A model generated the notes under the pieces. It ran no database searches, was not told the DNA's origin, and worked only from the letters and a program-made list of their open reading frames with translations. Of a stretch of DNA of 64,000 nt, positions 23,070 to 36,365 are shown piece by piece. The stretch is from positions 12,494,704-12,558,703 of the forward strand of contig NC_045139.1 in assembly GCF_008831285.2 (NCBI RefSeq), given 5' to 3'. This DNA is from Nymphaea colorata. Lineage: Eukaryota > Streptophyta > Magnoliopsida > Nymphaeales > Nymphaeaceae. Position numbers and translations under genes: made by a program. Each line of letters opens with the position of its first letter. Position 1 is the stretch's first letter.

Positions 23070-25278
23070 ATGAGGGTAAGTAGCCAGCTTCCTCAACCTG
23101 CAACTCCCATTCTTGCTTTTTACATGCTTACCATGTTCCAAGGATCAACGTTATGATTAATACTGATTCATCCTCTTTCATACTCATGTCCTTCATGCTT
23201 TCTCCTTTCTTCAGATACTCGGTTGGATGCACCGCAAGCTTCGACTAAACAATGGTGATTCTCTCAAGATTTCAATATTGCTACCTCTCTCTCTCTCTCT
23301 CTCTCTCTCCACGTGTGTGTATGTATATATATGCATAATCATTCTTATAATCCTTCTGGTGGGACTGTTTGTATGAGTGTCCGCAGAATCCTGCCAGAAG
23401 AAATCTAAGTTATATATATATATATATATATATAATTTTTTACCATCAAGTTCTTCATTCAATCATGACTGTCTGATGCATTATACAAGGTGATTAAACA
23501 CCAACTGATGCATTACAATGGAGCAAACCTGGATAGAGAAATCAACACTATATATACATATGTGCAGTACTTTGAGTATATGGGATGGATCGAAAAAGCG
23601 GAGCACCCGCTCCTCTTATAAAACACGGCCATGTGCTTCACACAAGTGGGTGAAGTACCTGCTGGACCTACCACATGGCTATGTTTCTATAGAGGGAAAG
23701 AGTAGTCGACTGCAGTGGAGTAGTCACTGTTACTTCTTTATATGATACACCACGACATTTAAGCGTGTCTGAAGGGCGAAAATGTGAGGCTGGTTCTATT
23801 AACTTCTTGCAGGAAAAAATTGTCAAGAGGAATGTAAGGCGCCGTTCTCCAGGTCAGGGAGCAACCCAAGTGATCACTATGCCCTCTACACTAAGCCTTT
23901 CGGCGTGAAAAGTCAGGGGCAGGAGGAAGACGACACCTTGTCCGACCTCTTCACCCACTGGCACCAGGGCCTCCTGGCCATTGGCACCCTGGGCGCTGAC
24001 CCTGTGGAGCGTCCTCTCCCAGCCTCGGAGGAGGAAGAGGATGAGGAGGGCGACGACGCCATAAAAGATGCCATTGGCCTCCTCGAGAAGATCGCCGCTG
24101 CCGAGGGCAGCCACAAAGACGAAGTACTGCCAAACGACTGTCACGGCAACGCAGGTGCTCAGGATCCGCAGACGGCCACTGAAGGGGTCAACCCTCAAGC
24201 TCAAGCCCCGCCACACATTCAGGACCCACGGGTTGGTGGATTTGGATCGGGAATGGAGAAGGCCCTGAATCTGATAGAAAAGGAGGACCGGGTCTCCCTT
24301 CGTGATCTGTTCTCAAAGAACTTGAAGGCTTCGGACGAGAATGGCCGGCCGGAGAACAAGGCCGGAAAGATGGATGGAGCCAAGGCCGTCCAACTTATCA
24401 TCAAGAAAATTCTGAAGCGACGGAGTACTGGATCCTCGAAGGCTTCTGGTTCCAAAGATCAGGTTGCTGCTGAGAACAAGATTAATAAGGTACCTGACTG
24501 AACCATTTAACTCCAAAACTTTTACTGGTCAAGTAGCCTATATATATATGAAGTGGGGAACCCTTTAGTGCTGGACCCTGCAAACAAATGCGCGCAGAAG
24601 CATGGTCTTGCTGTGGTTCTGGCTGCTTTTCGGGATGTGTGCCTCACTTAATTCGATTTTTTTTATTTTTTTGCATAGTATTATCACCTGTTGTCTAGAT
24701 TTTCTAAAATATCGCCGTGATATTTCCAAACAAGAACATATATGCCAAACAAAAAGACAGAAAACAAGTTTTTCCGAAGTTATAGAATAATGTTGATATT
24801 GGATTTCTTGTACTCTACCATGATACTTAAACAATATTTATTTATTCTTTTCTTAGTTTTTACATACTTTTCTTTAACAAGCTGGTACATTTTCAATGAA
24901 CAACACGGTTTCTGGTTGAAAATAATCGTTTTTGGATGGTTTTAAAGTGTCATGGTATTAATATATCTGTTAGGGGTCGTTTGATAGCAGGCATATTTTG
25001 TGAATTTTTCGAGAATTTAACTTACTAAGATAGATTTATAAAAAAAAAAACTATATATTTATGCAACACTCATAAAGTATTATGCTGCCAAATGACCTCT
25101 CACAAACAGTGATAATGTTAGACTTAGTGACATTGCTTGTCCTGTACTTGGGTGGTGCCCAAGTAGCTAGAGAGCATTTTTATCAAGCTGCCTCGTAGGA
25201 AAGAATGCCAGTTAATATATATGTGTCGGTCTTTGCCGACACGGTATGTTACCCGATACATGTTGGACCATGTCGTAC

Positions 25279-25311
<33 letters not shown>

Positions 25312-26411
25312 GTGTGTGTGAGTCTACCTATCTTTTCTTTATAGAAAGAACTATTAACTATATGGTAGGAAATGCCCGACCAAGTTAAGGAACTTGGACG
25401 TTTGCTGGTGCCAGTTGCTAGTTATCTGCGCGCTGTGCCACGACTGACACCAGTAGGACCAATTATTTCCAAGTTCACGAACTTGGTCACTTTTTCACAT
25501 GATGCGAGATGTACCCTTGGAGCTGTCACTTATCGCTACCAAGCATCAGATACAAGTGCAAAAATGTATTTTCTCCATTGTTATCATAGATCTCATGTAT
25601 TTAAAAGAAAAAACCTTTGTTCGTGGTCAAACTACCCAAAAAAATGTTATATTTTGGTATGATGTCATTAATTTTTATGTTTATTAAGAACAAGCACTAG
25701 GTCGGCATTAGTAGCTCTATGTTAAAAAAACAGTGGCCCTTGGAACTTCAATTGACTGTAAGTCTTGCAGCCTTTTCTTACTCAATATCAGTACTATGGT
25801 ATTTGGTGGACTCATTTGATGTTATGTATATCATATATGTATGGCATATTTCGTTGCCTTTTTCAATAGAAGGATGTCTATTCACATAAGCTTGCTCGTC
25901 ACTTTTCAGCTATTTCACATGTTCAACCGTAAAGTTCATCCATCTGACTATTGCACCGCCACTGCGACCGCCGTCACAGCAGATGCTGCCGCTGCCTCTG
26001 CCACCAAGAAAGGTACCAACCCATACATCATGAAGTGTGCAAAGGACAATAATTTGGTGGGTGGGAAAGAGAGACTGATGCATGCTGATCCCACCATTGC
26101 CAAAGAGAAAGGATGGCCATGCAAGGGCCAGTCTAGTCCTCCTCATGACTTTCCTATATGTGGCAGTGATTCTAATGGCAACAGAGAGCATTGGATAAAG
26201 ACGGATGCAGATTGTAAGCACCACAACTTAATTACATGGTCTTTGACCAAATTATCAGTTTTTCTCTCCCCCACTTTTTGGGGAAAATACATGGTTTTTT
26301 GTTTCTTTTTTGTGCTGTTTTGCACTATTTATGATGCTGTTGGAGGTGTGACTGATAATGCTTACTGTGGTGTCTTTTGGCATTTGTGCAGTTCTCGTGT
26401 TGGAGCTGTAG
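23070..26411 (+). CDS. LAZY: LAZY/IGT-family gravitropism protein (LAZY1-like), five exons
   Basis: Exons: 23070-23075, 23215-23254, 23813-24489, 25910-26213, 26392-26411 (1047 nt, 348 residues). All introns are GT-AG and all phases agree. LAZY proteins act in gravity signalling upstream of auxin redistribution and set shoot or root angle. Seen here: N-terminal region I, MRILGWMHRKLR (residues 1-12); the IGT motif WHQGLLAIGTLG (65-76); an acidic run near 86-96; DRVSLRDLFSKN (174-185); a basic IIKKILKRR (211-219), possibly nuclear-targeting; LFHMFNRKVHP (242-252); and the C-terminal WIKTDADFLVLEL (336-348), the EAR-like region V. The 6-nt first exon and a last exon holding only the FLVLEL tail match the family gene structure. 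Length is close to LAZY1 proteins. Residue 2 is Arg where most members have Lys. The exact subclade (LAZY1 versus DRO1/LAZY2-4) needs a tree. Confidence 0.93.
24972..25100. mobile_element. MITE-like inverted-repeat element in LAZY intron 3
   Basis: AGGGGTCGTTTGATAGCA at the left and TGCTGCCAAATGACCTCT at the right are imperfect 18-bp inverted repeats (about 14 matches) around an AT-rich 93-bp centre. No target duplication is clear. It lies wholly inside the third intron of the LAZY gene. Confidence 0.5.
25378..25489. other. foldback hairpin in LAZY intron 3
   Basis: The arms GACCAAGTT...GAACTTGGA and the reverse complement near 25467-25489 pair over about 20 bases with a short mismatch. Inner segments CTGGTGCCAG and CTGACACCAG pair as well, giving a ~112-nt hairpin. 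Each arm is also itself a palindrome: CCAAGTT/AACTTGG at 25380-25397 and CCAAGTTC/GAACTTGG at 25469-25486. It could be a MITE or a small-RNA-like precursor; no evidence decides. Confidence 0.5.
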
Positions 26412-26592
26412 AAGGAGGACATAGCTGTGACTTTTGCCGAGATCAGAGGACTAATTAGTGAATGAATGATTTGTAATCCATGTCTATGTGTGCTTGTATT
26501 AAGAGTGTAGAGACTTGTCAAGTGGACATAAATAATGTTATATATGCCACTTTAGAATGATGTGAAATCTTCTCCCACAACCTTCTCTCAAG

Positions 26593-26654
<62 letters not shown>

Positions 26655-28157
26655 TAAGTGAATGGTTACTCTAGCTATCTAGATTCACCCAGTTCACTCA
26701 TAGCTTACTCATAATGTTGCCTAATCCATCTTGTTGGACAGTTGATGGAAAACAAGGAAAAAAAAAAGTGATTGGCAATTTCATTATTTAGTATTAGTTG
26801 ACATTTTTCGTCTTTGTTTTAATTTTAATTGTTCATCACCATGGATCGAACAGCCCTCATGAGTGAGCTGAATGACTTTAAATAGAGAGTTACCATTCAA
26901 TTTTGCACACATACATAAAGCCACATAGCACTTGGTCACACATGCACATTGTTGTACTGTTTTGATTGGAAGGTGGGTACTGAGTAGTATCACATTTCTG
27001 CTTGCTTGGTCGAGTAATGCTGTGAGGAGCCTGAGAATCCGCAAACCTAGGTAATGCTCTATTACCACAATAAGAAGGTTCAAAATCCTACTTTATTGAT
27101 ACAAGAGGCCTGATGCATGCATTGAAAGAACCCCAAAAAAAAAAATCCTATATATTAAAAGCTATTGATAATGTATCTCTTCAGAATCAATTTAATTTAA
27201 AGACAAATTTATGTGGTTCGTAAACCTTTGCTCCCAAAAACAAAGAGGTTTACTTATATATAGGAAGACTATTTACCAACTTTTCCTAATTACCATACTC
27301 TAGCTACAACCCCCTACAAATTTTTATTGTAGGGTTTCTCGATTCAGTTGGAAACTAGGCCTTGCTAGCTTGAACTTAATCGCCGCAGGCCATGAACACT
27401 AGAGATTATGGTGAAGATGCTTGGCAGACAGGTCATATTGTCCAGTCACTAATCCAGCTCCTACAGAAGAAAGAAATAAAAAATGTCTTCCTGCAATGTA
27501 GCGTACTGGGGATGATTGAATAATTGTTTCATATATAGAAATATGTACAAGTTAAAACAAGAAGGAGAGACAAACCTTATATATGTAAATACATTTTTCC
27601 TATAAGATGCAACCAAACGGGAAAAGGTATGTTACTATACGTCATAATACGTTTCATTCCCCTAGTGACATTGACTTGATGCTTAGTTTTCCCTCACCAT
27701 AGAATCCTATGTAGGAGATATACACTTGTGTCAGAGACAGATTTGTTAAATTGCTCGTTAGTACTTGTAAGTCATCTGATTTTTCTTTTACTCTGTGCCA
27801 CCAACTTCTCCTGTCATTATTTTAGTTATTGATAATGCTAGAATTTCTTCATATTGGTTAAGAAAAAAAAAGTACCTCAAAGGCTGCTTCTTTTAATTTG
27901 TTGCCTACTAGTTAGCAAACCCGATGATCCGGCTAAGTAATCGCCTGAGTCAGATCGGGGTCGTTCACTTATTGGGTCAAGAGTTCGGACCCAAGCCATC
28001 CACACCAAGACTCGGCCGAGAATTGTCTAACTCGGCCCAAGTCAAGTACAATTTGAGTTTTGGCAAAATTAATGATAAAATTTTATTTTGATTCAGTTTT
28101 TTTTTCTTGGATCGGTATGGAAAGACTAAAACAGAAAGGAAGCTGAATTAGTTGGTC

Positions 28158-28227
<70 letters not shown>

Positions 28228-28285
28228 ATCTTTATGATGCAGGGTGGAACAACCCCCAAACTAAAACTCTAAACCAGCCTTGTCA

Positions 28286-28317
<32 letters not shown>

Positions 28318-28524
28318 GTTGATACCCCGAAGTTGGGTCACCAGTGACCTCCCAACACCCGAGAGAACATATCTTTTATTTATATATTTTAATGATTTCA
28401 CCAAGTCTTTAAGCACCGAGTAGTTAATTAGATAATTTGGGGAAAAATTAAAAAGAAAGAGACAACTAGAGTCTGTTAACTCGGTTGCATGTGGATAGTT
28501 TGATTCTTAGTACTTGACTCAGCG
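26412..28524. other. intergenic DNA downstream of LAZY, with microsatellites
   Basis: The LAZY 3' untranslated region presumably lies in the first ~150 bases. (AT)n(GT)n microsatellites lie at about 26593-26652 and 28160-28225, and a CT-rich microsatellite at about 28286-28318. No gene is recognised. Confidence 0.5.
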
Positions 28525-28690
28525 TACTCAACCCACTGACTCGCTGTCCTAATTGGCTGCTGCTCAGCCTACTCAACCCACTGACTCGCTGTCCTAATTG
28601 GCTGCTGTTCTGAGTCCGATTCTTAGTTTGCCAACTATGTTATTGGCTACTGCTCTGAGTCCGATTCTTGAGTTTGCCAACTATGTTATG
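28525..28690. repeat. two short tandem duplications with 45-bp period
   Basis: TACTCAACCCACTGACTCGC... starts at 28525 and again at 28570. Just after, TGAGTCCGATTCTT...TTTGCCAACTATGTTAT starts at 28611 and 28656. Both pairs have a period of about 45 bp and nearly identical copies. Confidence 0.8.
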
Positions 28691-31600
28691 CGTGTATAGA
28701 GAGCACAAGGTCTTGCTAGTTTGCTCTACATTTGCCGATCAAAGATATTGCGGGGAACGATGTTCAGGTGCAACATCTCACATGGTCCAGTTGATTGCAA
28801 GTTTACATGAATTTCTTATTTCTGCACCGAAAATGAAACTTTGCTCATTTTTTGTGATGCCTTATGCTTGGTTTAGAGCAAGAGGGAGATGGATATTTAA
28901 TTGAGAGTATATATAATTGGCAATAATACCTTCAGGAATCATATTTGAAAATGATAAATGCAATTCTACTTTCACATAAGGTTTCTAAGTTCATGCGGCC
29001 AACATTGCAGCTAGAGAAATGTGGTGAGGGGAAGCAACATAAAATACGTACTCATTCAAGACCCTTCAAGTCCCAAGTTCCTTTTGCTTTATCAGGTCCC
29101 AACTAAACCATCAATGTACTCACTCTAGTATTTTTCTTTAAAGGGACCACATTCTCTCCACTACTTTCGACATAAATAAATGTTATTGTTTCAATAAAAT
29201 AATTCCTAGTGATAATTAGAAAACCTTGCATGATTTATTGGGTAGCATCTGATCTCCAAGAAACCAAAGAGTGGACACATCGCAAGCTCATACACACACA
29301 CACACAGACTAATTAACAAAATTAATCACTGTATCCCTTTTTCCATTTCTTTGAATGTTTGTTCCCCGTTGTGGTCCACCTATTTTGCTCACTATGAAAT
29401 GTGCCTTTTTAAATCATGTGATTAAGACACATATCAGATTTTTTTGCTTAATCATGCGACTTTGACATGCAAATGACTTTCCAAATGACTTGAAACCGAT
29501 CGATTGACCTGCAACATGCACATTTGCTTCATTCAAAAAGTTGTAGAGTTCCAAAAGTGCTGGGAGAAGCTGAGTTTCACCTAATTAGCAGCCAATTACT
29601 CTTACGTGCTAAATCATGTAAATGGTGATCATATTAAGAAGTAACTCTTGCTTGCCTGCTCAGCTTCTTCTAGCCTTGTGTTTATCACAGCTACCATGTT
29701 CAACTTAGCTTATTAGGAGAAAGTTCAATGCAAAAGAAAGCGGAGATATGGAGGAGAGTCAGAGCTTATGCATCAGCCCTTAGAATATGATTCACCATAG
29801 GCGATCAGCAGATCATCAGATATATATTGAATAGCTAAATGATATTTTAAAGTGATTTTGAATCTCCACCACTCGGTCTCGCAATGAATAGTGACTACAA
29901 TAAAGGTTGATGATGAACCATATTGATCTTCAGGACTTGCTCTTAAAGAATGTTTAGACGACACCACCTGATAGGTAGGATGTCAAATCACTTTAAGAAT
30001 GTGACTAAGCAGATCGCCAAAGTGGCCCTAACTCTAATATTCACCACCAATTCCTGTCATCGCATTAAAAAAGTTGCGGCTATGCCTTCTCAATTGTGTT
30101 CCTTCCATTGCAGAGAATGGTGTGATGTACATGTGATTATCACATGTACTTTGGATCAATTCCGCTGTCTAGCTCAACGTCGAATTCAATGGAGTACTAC
30201 TGCCTCCAGTGGCCCCTTGCTTATAGCCACAATGCCGGTCGGAAGAAAATTACTGCGCGTGTGCTTAGTTGATTGGTGCACTAATTACCTATGAGTAGTA
30301 ATATGTGTTAATAGCCAAACAAAGATTAGACAACCCAACAACTTTCACTTTTGTTCTCTTTATTATATCTTAATTTAAATACTGGATGAGGATTAACGAA
30401 ATAGACTTAGTGATTAGGTTGGTAGAGTCAACATCAATATATATGTAAAAGAAAAGTCACTGATTGTGTCCTTGATACTCTATGCCTCCTTCTTTTAAAC
30501 AAAAGAATGAGTAAAGTAGGTGTAGAAAGTGGAATGCACGATTCATGTATGTTCTCTATTTACACGTTCGTGCATTTATATGTTGTTCATTTAAGTAAGT
30601 AATTTTGAATTTATAACTCAATTTATGGCTTATTTAAAATTATGTCCACTCATATAGGCTCATAAGCAAAAACAAAAAAAATTAAGGCTAAATTGAACTT
30701 ATATGATTGCATGATGGTTAAAACATCCTCACAACCTCAATATCAAGCTCAATCAAGTTCTAACTCAGCTTCCTATATAAATCAAACTGTTCATAGGGAA
30801 ATTAGTTTGAACCATAGCCATAAAAAAAAACATGTTTTCCAAGAAAAAGACGCGAAACGTGATAAATAAATTAGCCATTTAAAACTTTAAAAATGTTAAA
30901 ATGAAAATAAAAAACTTGAAAAATTATGTTTTTTCTTATTTCATTTTTTCACTTTTTTAAATTCCAAACTTTTTTTTTCTAATTTTTATTTGTTGCAAAT
31001 CTACCTTTTTATATTTGTGTTATTAATTTATTGCTTCTTTTATTTTTTCCTCATTTTTAGTTTTTTTAATTTTTTAAAAAAAAATCTTTTTTTCTTTTTT
31101 TTTAAGCTCACTGTATTCTATCCTAGAAAAACATTGCCATTTAAAACTAGAGAAAGTTTGTTGTTATGGTTTGTATGAGTCATGCTTATCAATTGTCAAA
31201 TGAGTCAGGCTTGCATTATGACAGAAAGTAACCGAGTTGAGTTTGAACTACTTTATTTAATTACTAAACTGAGTTTGAACATGCAACCCAACTGACCAGC
31301 CCGCCTGACATCTTCTTCGTGAATAGCTCTCATGTCAAACTTCATATACGAGTTGGATTTAAGCAACTATCACACAATGAATCGATGATGCTGTTGAGCT
31401 GCGCCCACCCCACACACACACTCTCTCTCTCTCCACACGAAGCTCTAAAGATGTCACATCTTTAGAATCAAGCATACTCGATCGTCTGATCTCTTTACCA
31501 GTTAGTATCATTAATTCTCATTGAACAATGATATGCAATATGTATAATTTACTTTGTTTCACCTATGATTGCTAAATTAATTAGCAGACATGAGACACCT

Positions 31601-33447
31601 GCCAAGAATGTCAAAATTTACAAGCATCTTATCTACAAATGTGCGTGTCATGCGCTGAACAACTCACTAGTATCTCGTTTAACTAAATTATAAAGCAGAG
31701 TTTGAACAAATTAATGCAACTTTATCCATGCCCTTTTTTTCCTAGCCTAAACACTGATGACTAGCCTCTAGACATGCTTCCAAACAATTCCCTCAGCTCT
31801 CTAGTCCTTCCACGGCCATTGTCCCGTGCATAACCTTCTTATTGATTCACCAAAGTCTCCAACAGGTTTGGCGGAAACAAACGCGCCACCATGTATGTAG
31901 TTATGCTAGTCCAGCTTGACTAATCTCCATGCTTTAGAACTCCTTCCAGCCAATCAATATTCAAACTTTCTCACGATCTAGTCCCAGACTGTTCTCGTCC
32001 CATTGCAGCTAATGAGGACCCGCTTATCTAGTTCCTCTTTCTCACCTACACAGCGGCATCTTTAGTCCACTGGATTCCCTTTTCAGCTTGTCAATTATGG
32101 GAAGCCCTTCCTTGCATGCCAAGTGGAGAAACTAACCAGATCTAGATAAGACTCCACATATCTAGAAACTTAGTCTCCATTGCTCTCCAGCCCGTCTTAC
32201 TTTGGTGGCATTCCAAATTTTTTCATGCCATCAAGTGAAGTTTCCTTTCATGATTCTAAAAAGCACTCTTTGTACTTTTACCAAAAGATTGGGGTAGATT
32301 CATAGACACCTAGTTCTAGTATTCCATGAACCTGTCCAACCTTTGGGGTATATTCATACTTACATGGTGTTCCAAGTGTCAAACGACCTCTTACGGCCAT
32401 AACTTTTGGTCTCGTCTTATATATCTTGTTGTAAAGTGCAATAGCTAAGGGGAACTACCCCTCCATGCTTGGGAATTGGCATGATATTCATGTGGTTATT
32501 GCTCTGGACTATCTCCCTCATTCTAAAGAAAGACAAATTGCTCTATTCCTGTCCTCCTTAATCACCTCTCACTTCTTCTTGGAAAAAGTAATCCAAGAAG
32601 ATTTCAAGTGCTACCTCACTATGTCCATCTAAATTAACTCTTGACCACTACTTGAATTTCCTCCTCTAGGACCGGTATAAGGAGGAATGAGCTTTCATTC
32701 TTTGAAACTAATTTACCCTCATTTATAAGATACTCCAAGAGGTTCCCATTTGCACTATTCTCCTACAAGAGTAAGTGGACACAACTCTATGGGTCTCCTA
32801 GGGGTACCCAATGGCACAACCCACTACAAGAAACATTTGTAATCACATTAGGGAGCTGTCTAACTACTTCATTGTTAAGATTGTTGGTGATAGTGGAGTG
32901 AGTCAGCCGGAAGAATCTGAATCCAAGAGAGAGACTCGCATCTTACTGAAGACAAGAAGGAAAAATCATTCTATTCTCAAGCTTCAGATCTTAGGCATGC
33001 ATGACATAGCCAAAGAATAAAGTCGCTTACCTAATGATTGGAATGGATGATGCTGACCAAGTTGGAAGATGTTGGTGTCCCCGATGAGAGGGAGTTGCCA
33101 AGTCATGTACATGAAGATGAAGGACCCTACAAAGAACACATCTAAATGCAACTGAGCTAGCTTTGGAATCTTTTATTACTTGATCACCTTTTGTAATTGT
33201 AAAAAAGGGAAGAAAAATGAAGTAAAATCTTTTCATGATGAGCCTCATCTTTCATGACTGCTAGCCTATTCAACTCTATGGACTCTTCGGATGGTGAGCC
33301 AAATAGTCGCTCATATATCCCCATGTAGGCTGCTTATGCTATATTTTAGATAGTAGGATTCATTAAACTGGGTGAACCTAATTTGTCAAGTTGGTGCGCA
33401 TGTTGCATATTCTTCCTTCCATGTTACAAACAGTTTGCACCTATTAT
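28691..33447. other. long intergenic stretch, no gene recognised
   Basis: AT-rich, with poly-T tracts near 30970-31110. Open frames at 29950-30294 (114 codons), 32811-33020 (69 codons) and a stop-free + strand stretch at about 32467-32630 have no domain I recognise. A CACTACAAGAAAC sequence at about 32822 resembles a CACTA-transposon end, but no partner end was found. Confidence 0.4.
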
Positions 33448-33459
33448 CACTACAGGAAT
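33448..33459 (+). other. possible CACTA-type transposon terminus
   Basis: CACTACAGGAAT matches the conserved end of CACTA (En/Spm) elements and is followed by sequence without coding capacity. No reverse-complement end was found downstream, so it may be a solo or truncated terminus, or chance. Confidence 0.3.
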
Positions 33460-33789
33460 AATAACATCTGATGGTGCACAATATGCATTACTAAACATCA
33501 CCGATCAATGATGCGAAACCGCACAAAAAACTTTGTCACTCAAGGAACAAACATTTACAAAAGAATTGTGCATTAATAATTTGTGATGTAGATGGTTTGT
33601 CACTGATAGTTATCAATAAAGGAACAATCCTTATTAACATAAAGCTGTGATCCTAGAATGCATCACCAAGCTAGCAACCAACCTGGGCATGATGTCAGAC
33701 ATTGTGGCATTGATTGTCCAATTCTCGGCGATGCATCATAATGTGCCACTAATCGTCCGTTTCCTCTACTACCATCTAGATCATTTGAT

Positions 33790-33940
33790 GTTGTCACGTG
33801 TTTGCACTGCACTAAAATGAACTCTACTTGCCATAACGTCTATAAAAACACATGAAAAAAAAGTGGCAATACATAATAATCAATACTTAAATTCCAAGGT
33901 TGTCACGTGTTTGCACTGCACTAAAATGAACTCTACTTGC
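33790..33940. repeat. exact 42-bp direct repeat, period 109 bp
   Basis: The segment beginning GTTGTCACGTGTTTGCACTG at 33790-33831 recurs without change at 33899-33940, separated by 67 bp of AT-rich DNA. It probably reflects a recent local duplication. Confidence 0.9.
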
Positions 33941-35925
33941 AGCTAATAATGCATGCCTTCTATCAACTTAATTTGTTGGACCTGTGCGATCAAATGAATT
34001 CTTCGAACAAGAAACAACAAAGAGTGATTGTTACCTGAGCATTACAAAAAGAGAGTATGTTTGGACTTTGTTTCTCTGTTTTGGGTGGTTTTAAGAAATG
34101 ACATCTGATCATGTTCAGATATACATAAATATCCTATCGTATTTGAATTCATCTTTAGTTCTAAATAAATATCATATACTCAAGCCCTTACATTTGAAAA
34201 TAGGACGGGTTCAATTTAAAATTTTCATTCAGATGTGAATTTAAAATTTGGATTCCAATCGGATCTGAATTGCGAAATCGGGTTTCGTATTCAGATTCAG
34301 ATATTCATATTCGATGTAGAATTCAATCCGAATATTGTAAATATCTCAAAAAACAGATATGTTTAAGAGTATATTTGATTCAAATCCAATTTGTTGATAT
34401 ACCTAATTGAAGTAGCATGTTCTCTCCAGAACCACCGTTTAAGGATAGAGATAGGAAGAATCGCACTCTACAGGGTTACTCATGTGAGGCTACTTCTGTG
34501 TGCACGTCAAAGAGAGAGCCTTTTAAATTTTCTGTTAGTGGACGCCCTCCAACAACCTGAACACGAGACCTCATATTTTTTTCAGAATTAAGTACTAAGA
34601 ATATCTGGAACTCAATAGAGGCTCATGCAAGCAAGATCCTGGACGCTACCAATTTCAGATAAGTTCCTGTTCCTAGTGAAAGACATTTCTCTTGTTGATG
34701 TCTCTCGTTTTATGGTTCACAAGTATTTAGGAAGTTATCAGACAATTACCTTTCACTAAGAGGTTAAAAATATTCGCTTTGCGATCAAGAAGTTGTGATG
34801 GTGAAAATCCAATGATGTTCTCGTTTTCCCTATGGGTGTGAGGCGGGATAATAGCATTTGTGTCCAATTCCAGACCGCTGTCGGCCTCAATAACGTCTAG
34901 GTTCAACACAAGTCCAAGCGCCACTTAGTCCACACTGTCGCTACAAGTGCCACAGTTTAAGTAGTACCAAGTAATAACTTCTTTTGACAAGCAATCGTGA
35001 ACAGCAAAGGCATCAAAGAACCTAACAGATTCTTGACTGAACTGTTTGCAGGTAGCAAGCGCGTACCGTCGTTTCTATTACATGTAGTTAGTTGACGAGC
35101 AGTGTCTGGTTCATGCAGTCTTCACTATTTGGACAGTGCTAGATATCAATTGATAATGCGGCCTTGATCCTGGATTTACCTCAAAAATAATCTGACATTT
35201 TCAACAACATTGCTGGAATTCTCAGTCCCAATTAGCTCTAAGCGACCAGCTTCTTTATTTTGCACTTCAGATTGTTCCCATCGCTTTGTGCCAAACAGTA
35301 TGCCACAGCTTTTGTTATTATGGAGAGAAATTGTTCATTTATACATGTCTCACTCATCCCATCAGTTACTGTTGCTAAGGCTACTCACATATAGCACGCG
35401 CATTAAGCCAGACTGAAATATGACAGAACCAGACCACGGGCAGTCAGTCAGGAGACTCAGGACAATGAGCCTCAACTAACGGTAATTGTAAACCACGTTC
35501 TGTCAGTTACACTAGTAAATAATTTATTTACTCAAGGATTATAAAAGCAATAATGAACTTGGAATTGTGCAAGACTATACTCGTGCTAACAGAACCAGCA
35601 GGTGATTTCTTTTCCTCTTTTTTTTTAACCAGCATGGTCTTACAGTCGAGCATCATTTTCCATACGTGATCCTCATCTTGCTTCAAAGAGGTCTAGTATA
35701 CTGACCTATTCACAATAGGATGTCCCTCATTCAACAGCAAGCCCATGCCAACAAGGGTGCCAATCAATGAAGTCCGAGAAAATGAACCAATCACTTTTCA
35801 TTAAATGGTAATAAAATATAATTACAGAGAAAAGTGCTTAATAATGCAAACGAGTAATGCAGCAAAGGCTTGCTGAATGTACGCTGATGCTTCTTGCATC
35901 AATATGCCTTGTGTTCCCCAAGCAA
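33941..35925. other. intergenic DNA 3' of S1P lyase, no gene recognised
   Basis: 34160-34380 is rich in repeated TCGGATCTGAAT and ATTCAGAT-type motifs, as in many degraded plant repeats. Short open frames (34391-34591 +, 34924-34727 -, 35210-35416 +) have no recognisable domain. The lyase 3' untranslated region is expected just below 35926. Confidence 0.4.
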
Positions 35926-36319
35926 TTAGTAAGTATTATCCATGTAAGCAATAATAAGATCCTTCACCATACCCCTGTCAGGCATTTTCTCTGCAGCACC
36001 ATATATGGGAGCAAGGCCACCATCAAGTGAACCGGGGTTCTCTTTTACCTGCAGAAATTTTGGAACACCACAATAAAAACTCTGATTGAATATAAAAATA
36101 ACGAGATACGAGGATACAGTGATTATGGACATAGAAGCTCACAATTTTTACAGATTGTCGTAAATCTCTTAAAAAGTGTTCAACGACTGCAATATGCTGG
36201 AGGGTGATGCAGATGTGAATGCTGATACAGATAAACAAATTATTAACACATACACACACACAGACACAACCAACCCCCACCCCCAACACACACACACAGA
36301 GAGAAAGAAAGAGAGAGAT

Positions 36320-36365
<46 letters not shown>

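Noticed and set aside
22868-23083. 71-codon frame just upstream of LAZY
   Set aside because: Pro/Ser-rich, CT-rich sequence overlapping the LAZY start. More likely the 5' leader than a secreted peptide.
23905-24501. 198-codon frame starting at 23905 as an independent protein
   Set aside because: The first codon is GTG inside LAZY exon 3. Sequence before it (from 23813) is in frame and joins exon 2.
25841-26458. 205-codon single open frame as a gene of its own
   Set aside because: Its middle is LAZY exon 4; the rest reads through intron sequence. Splicing at 25910 and 26213 restores the conserved C-terminus.
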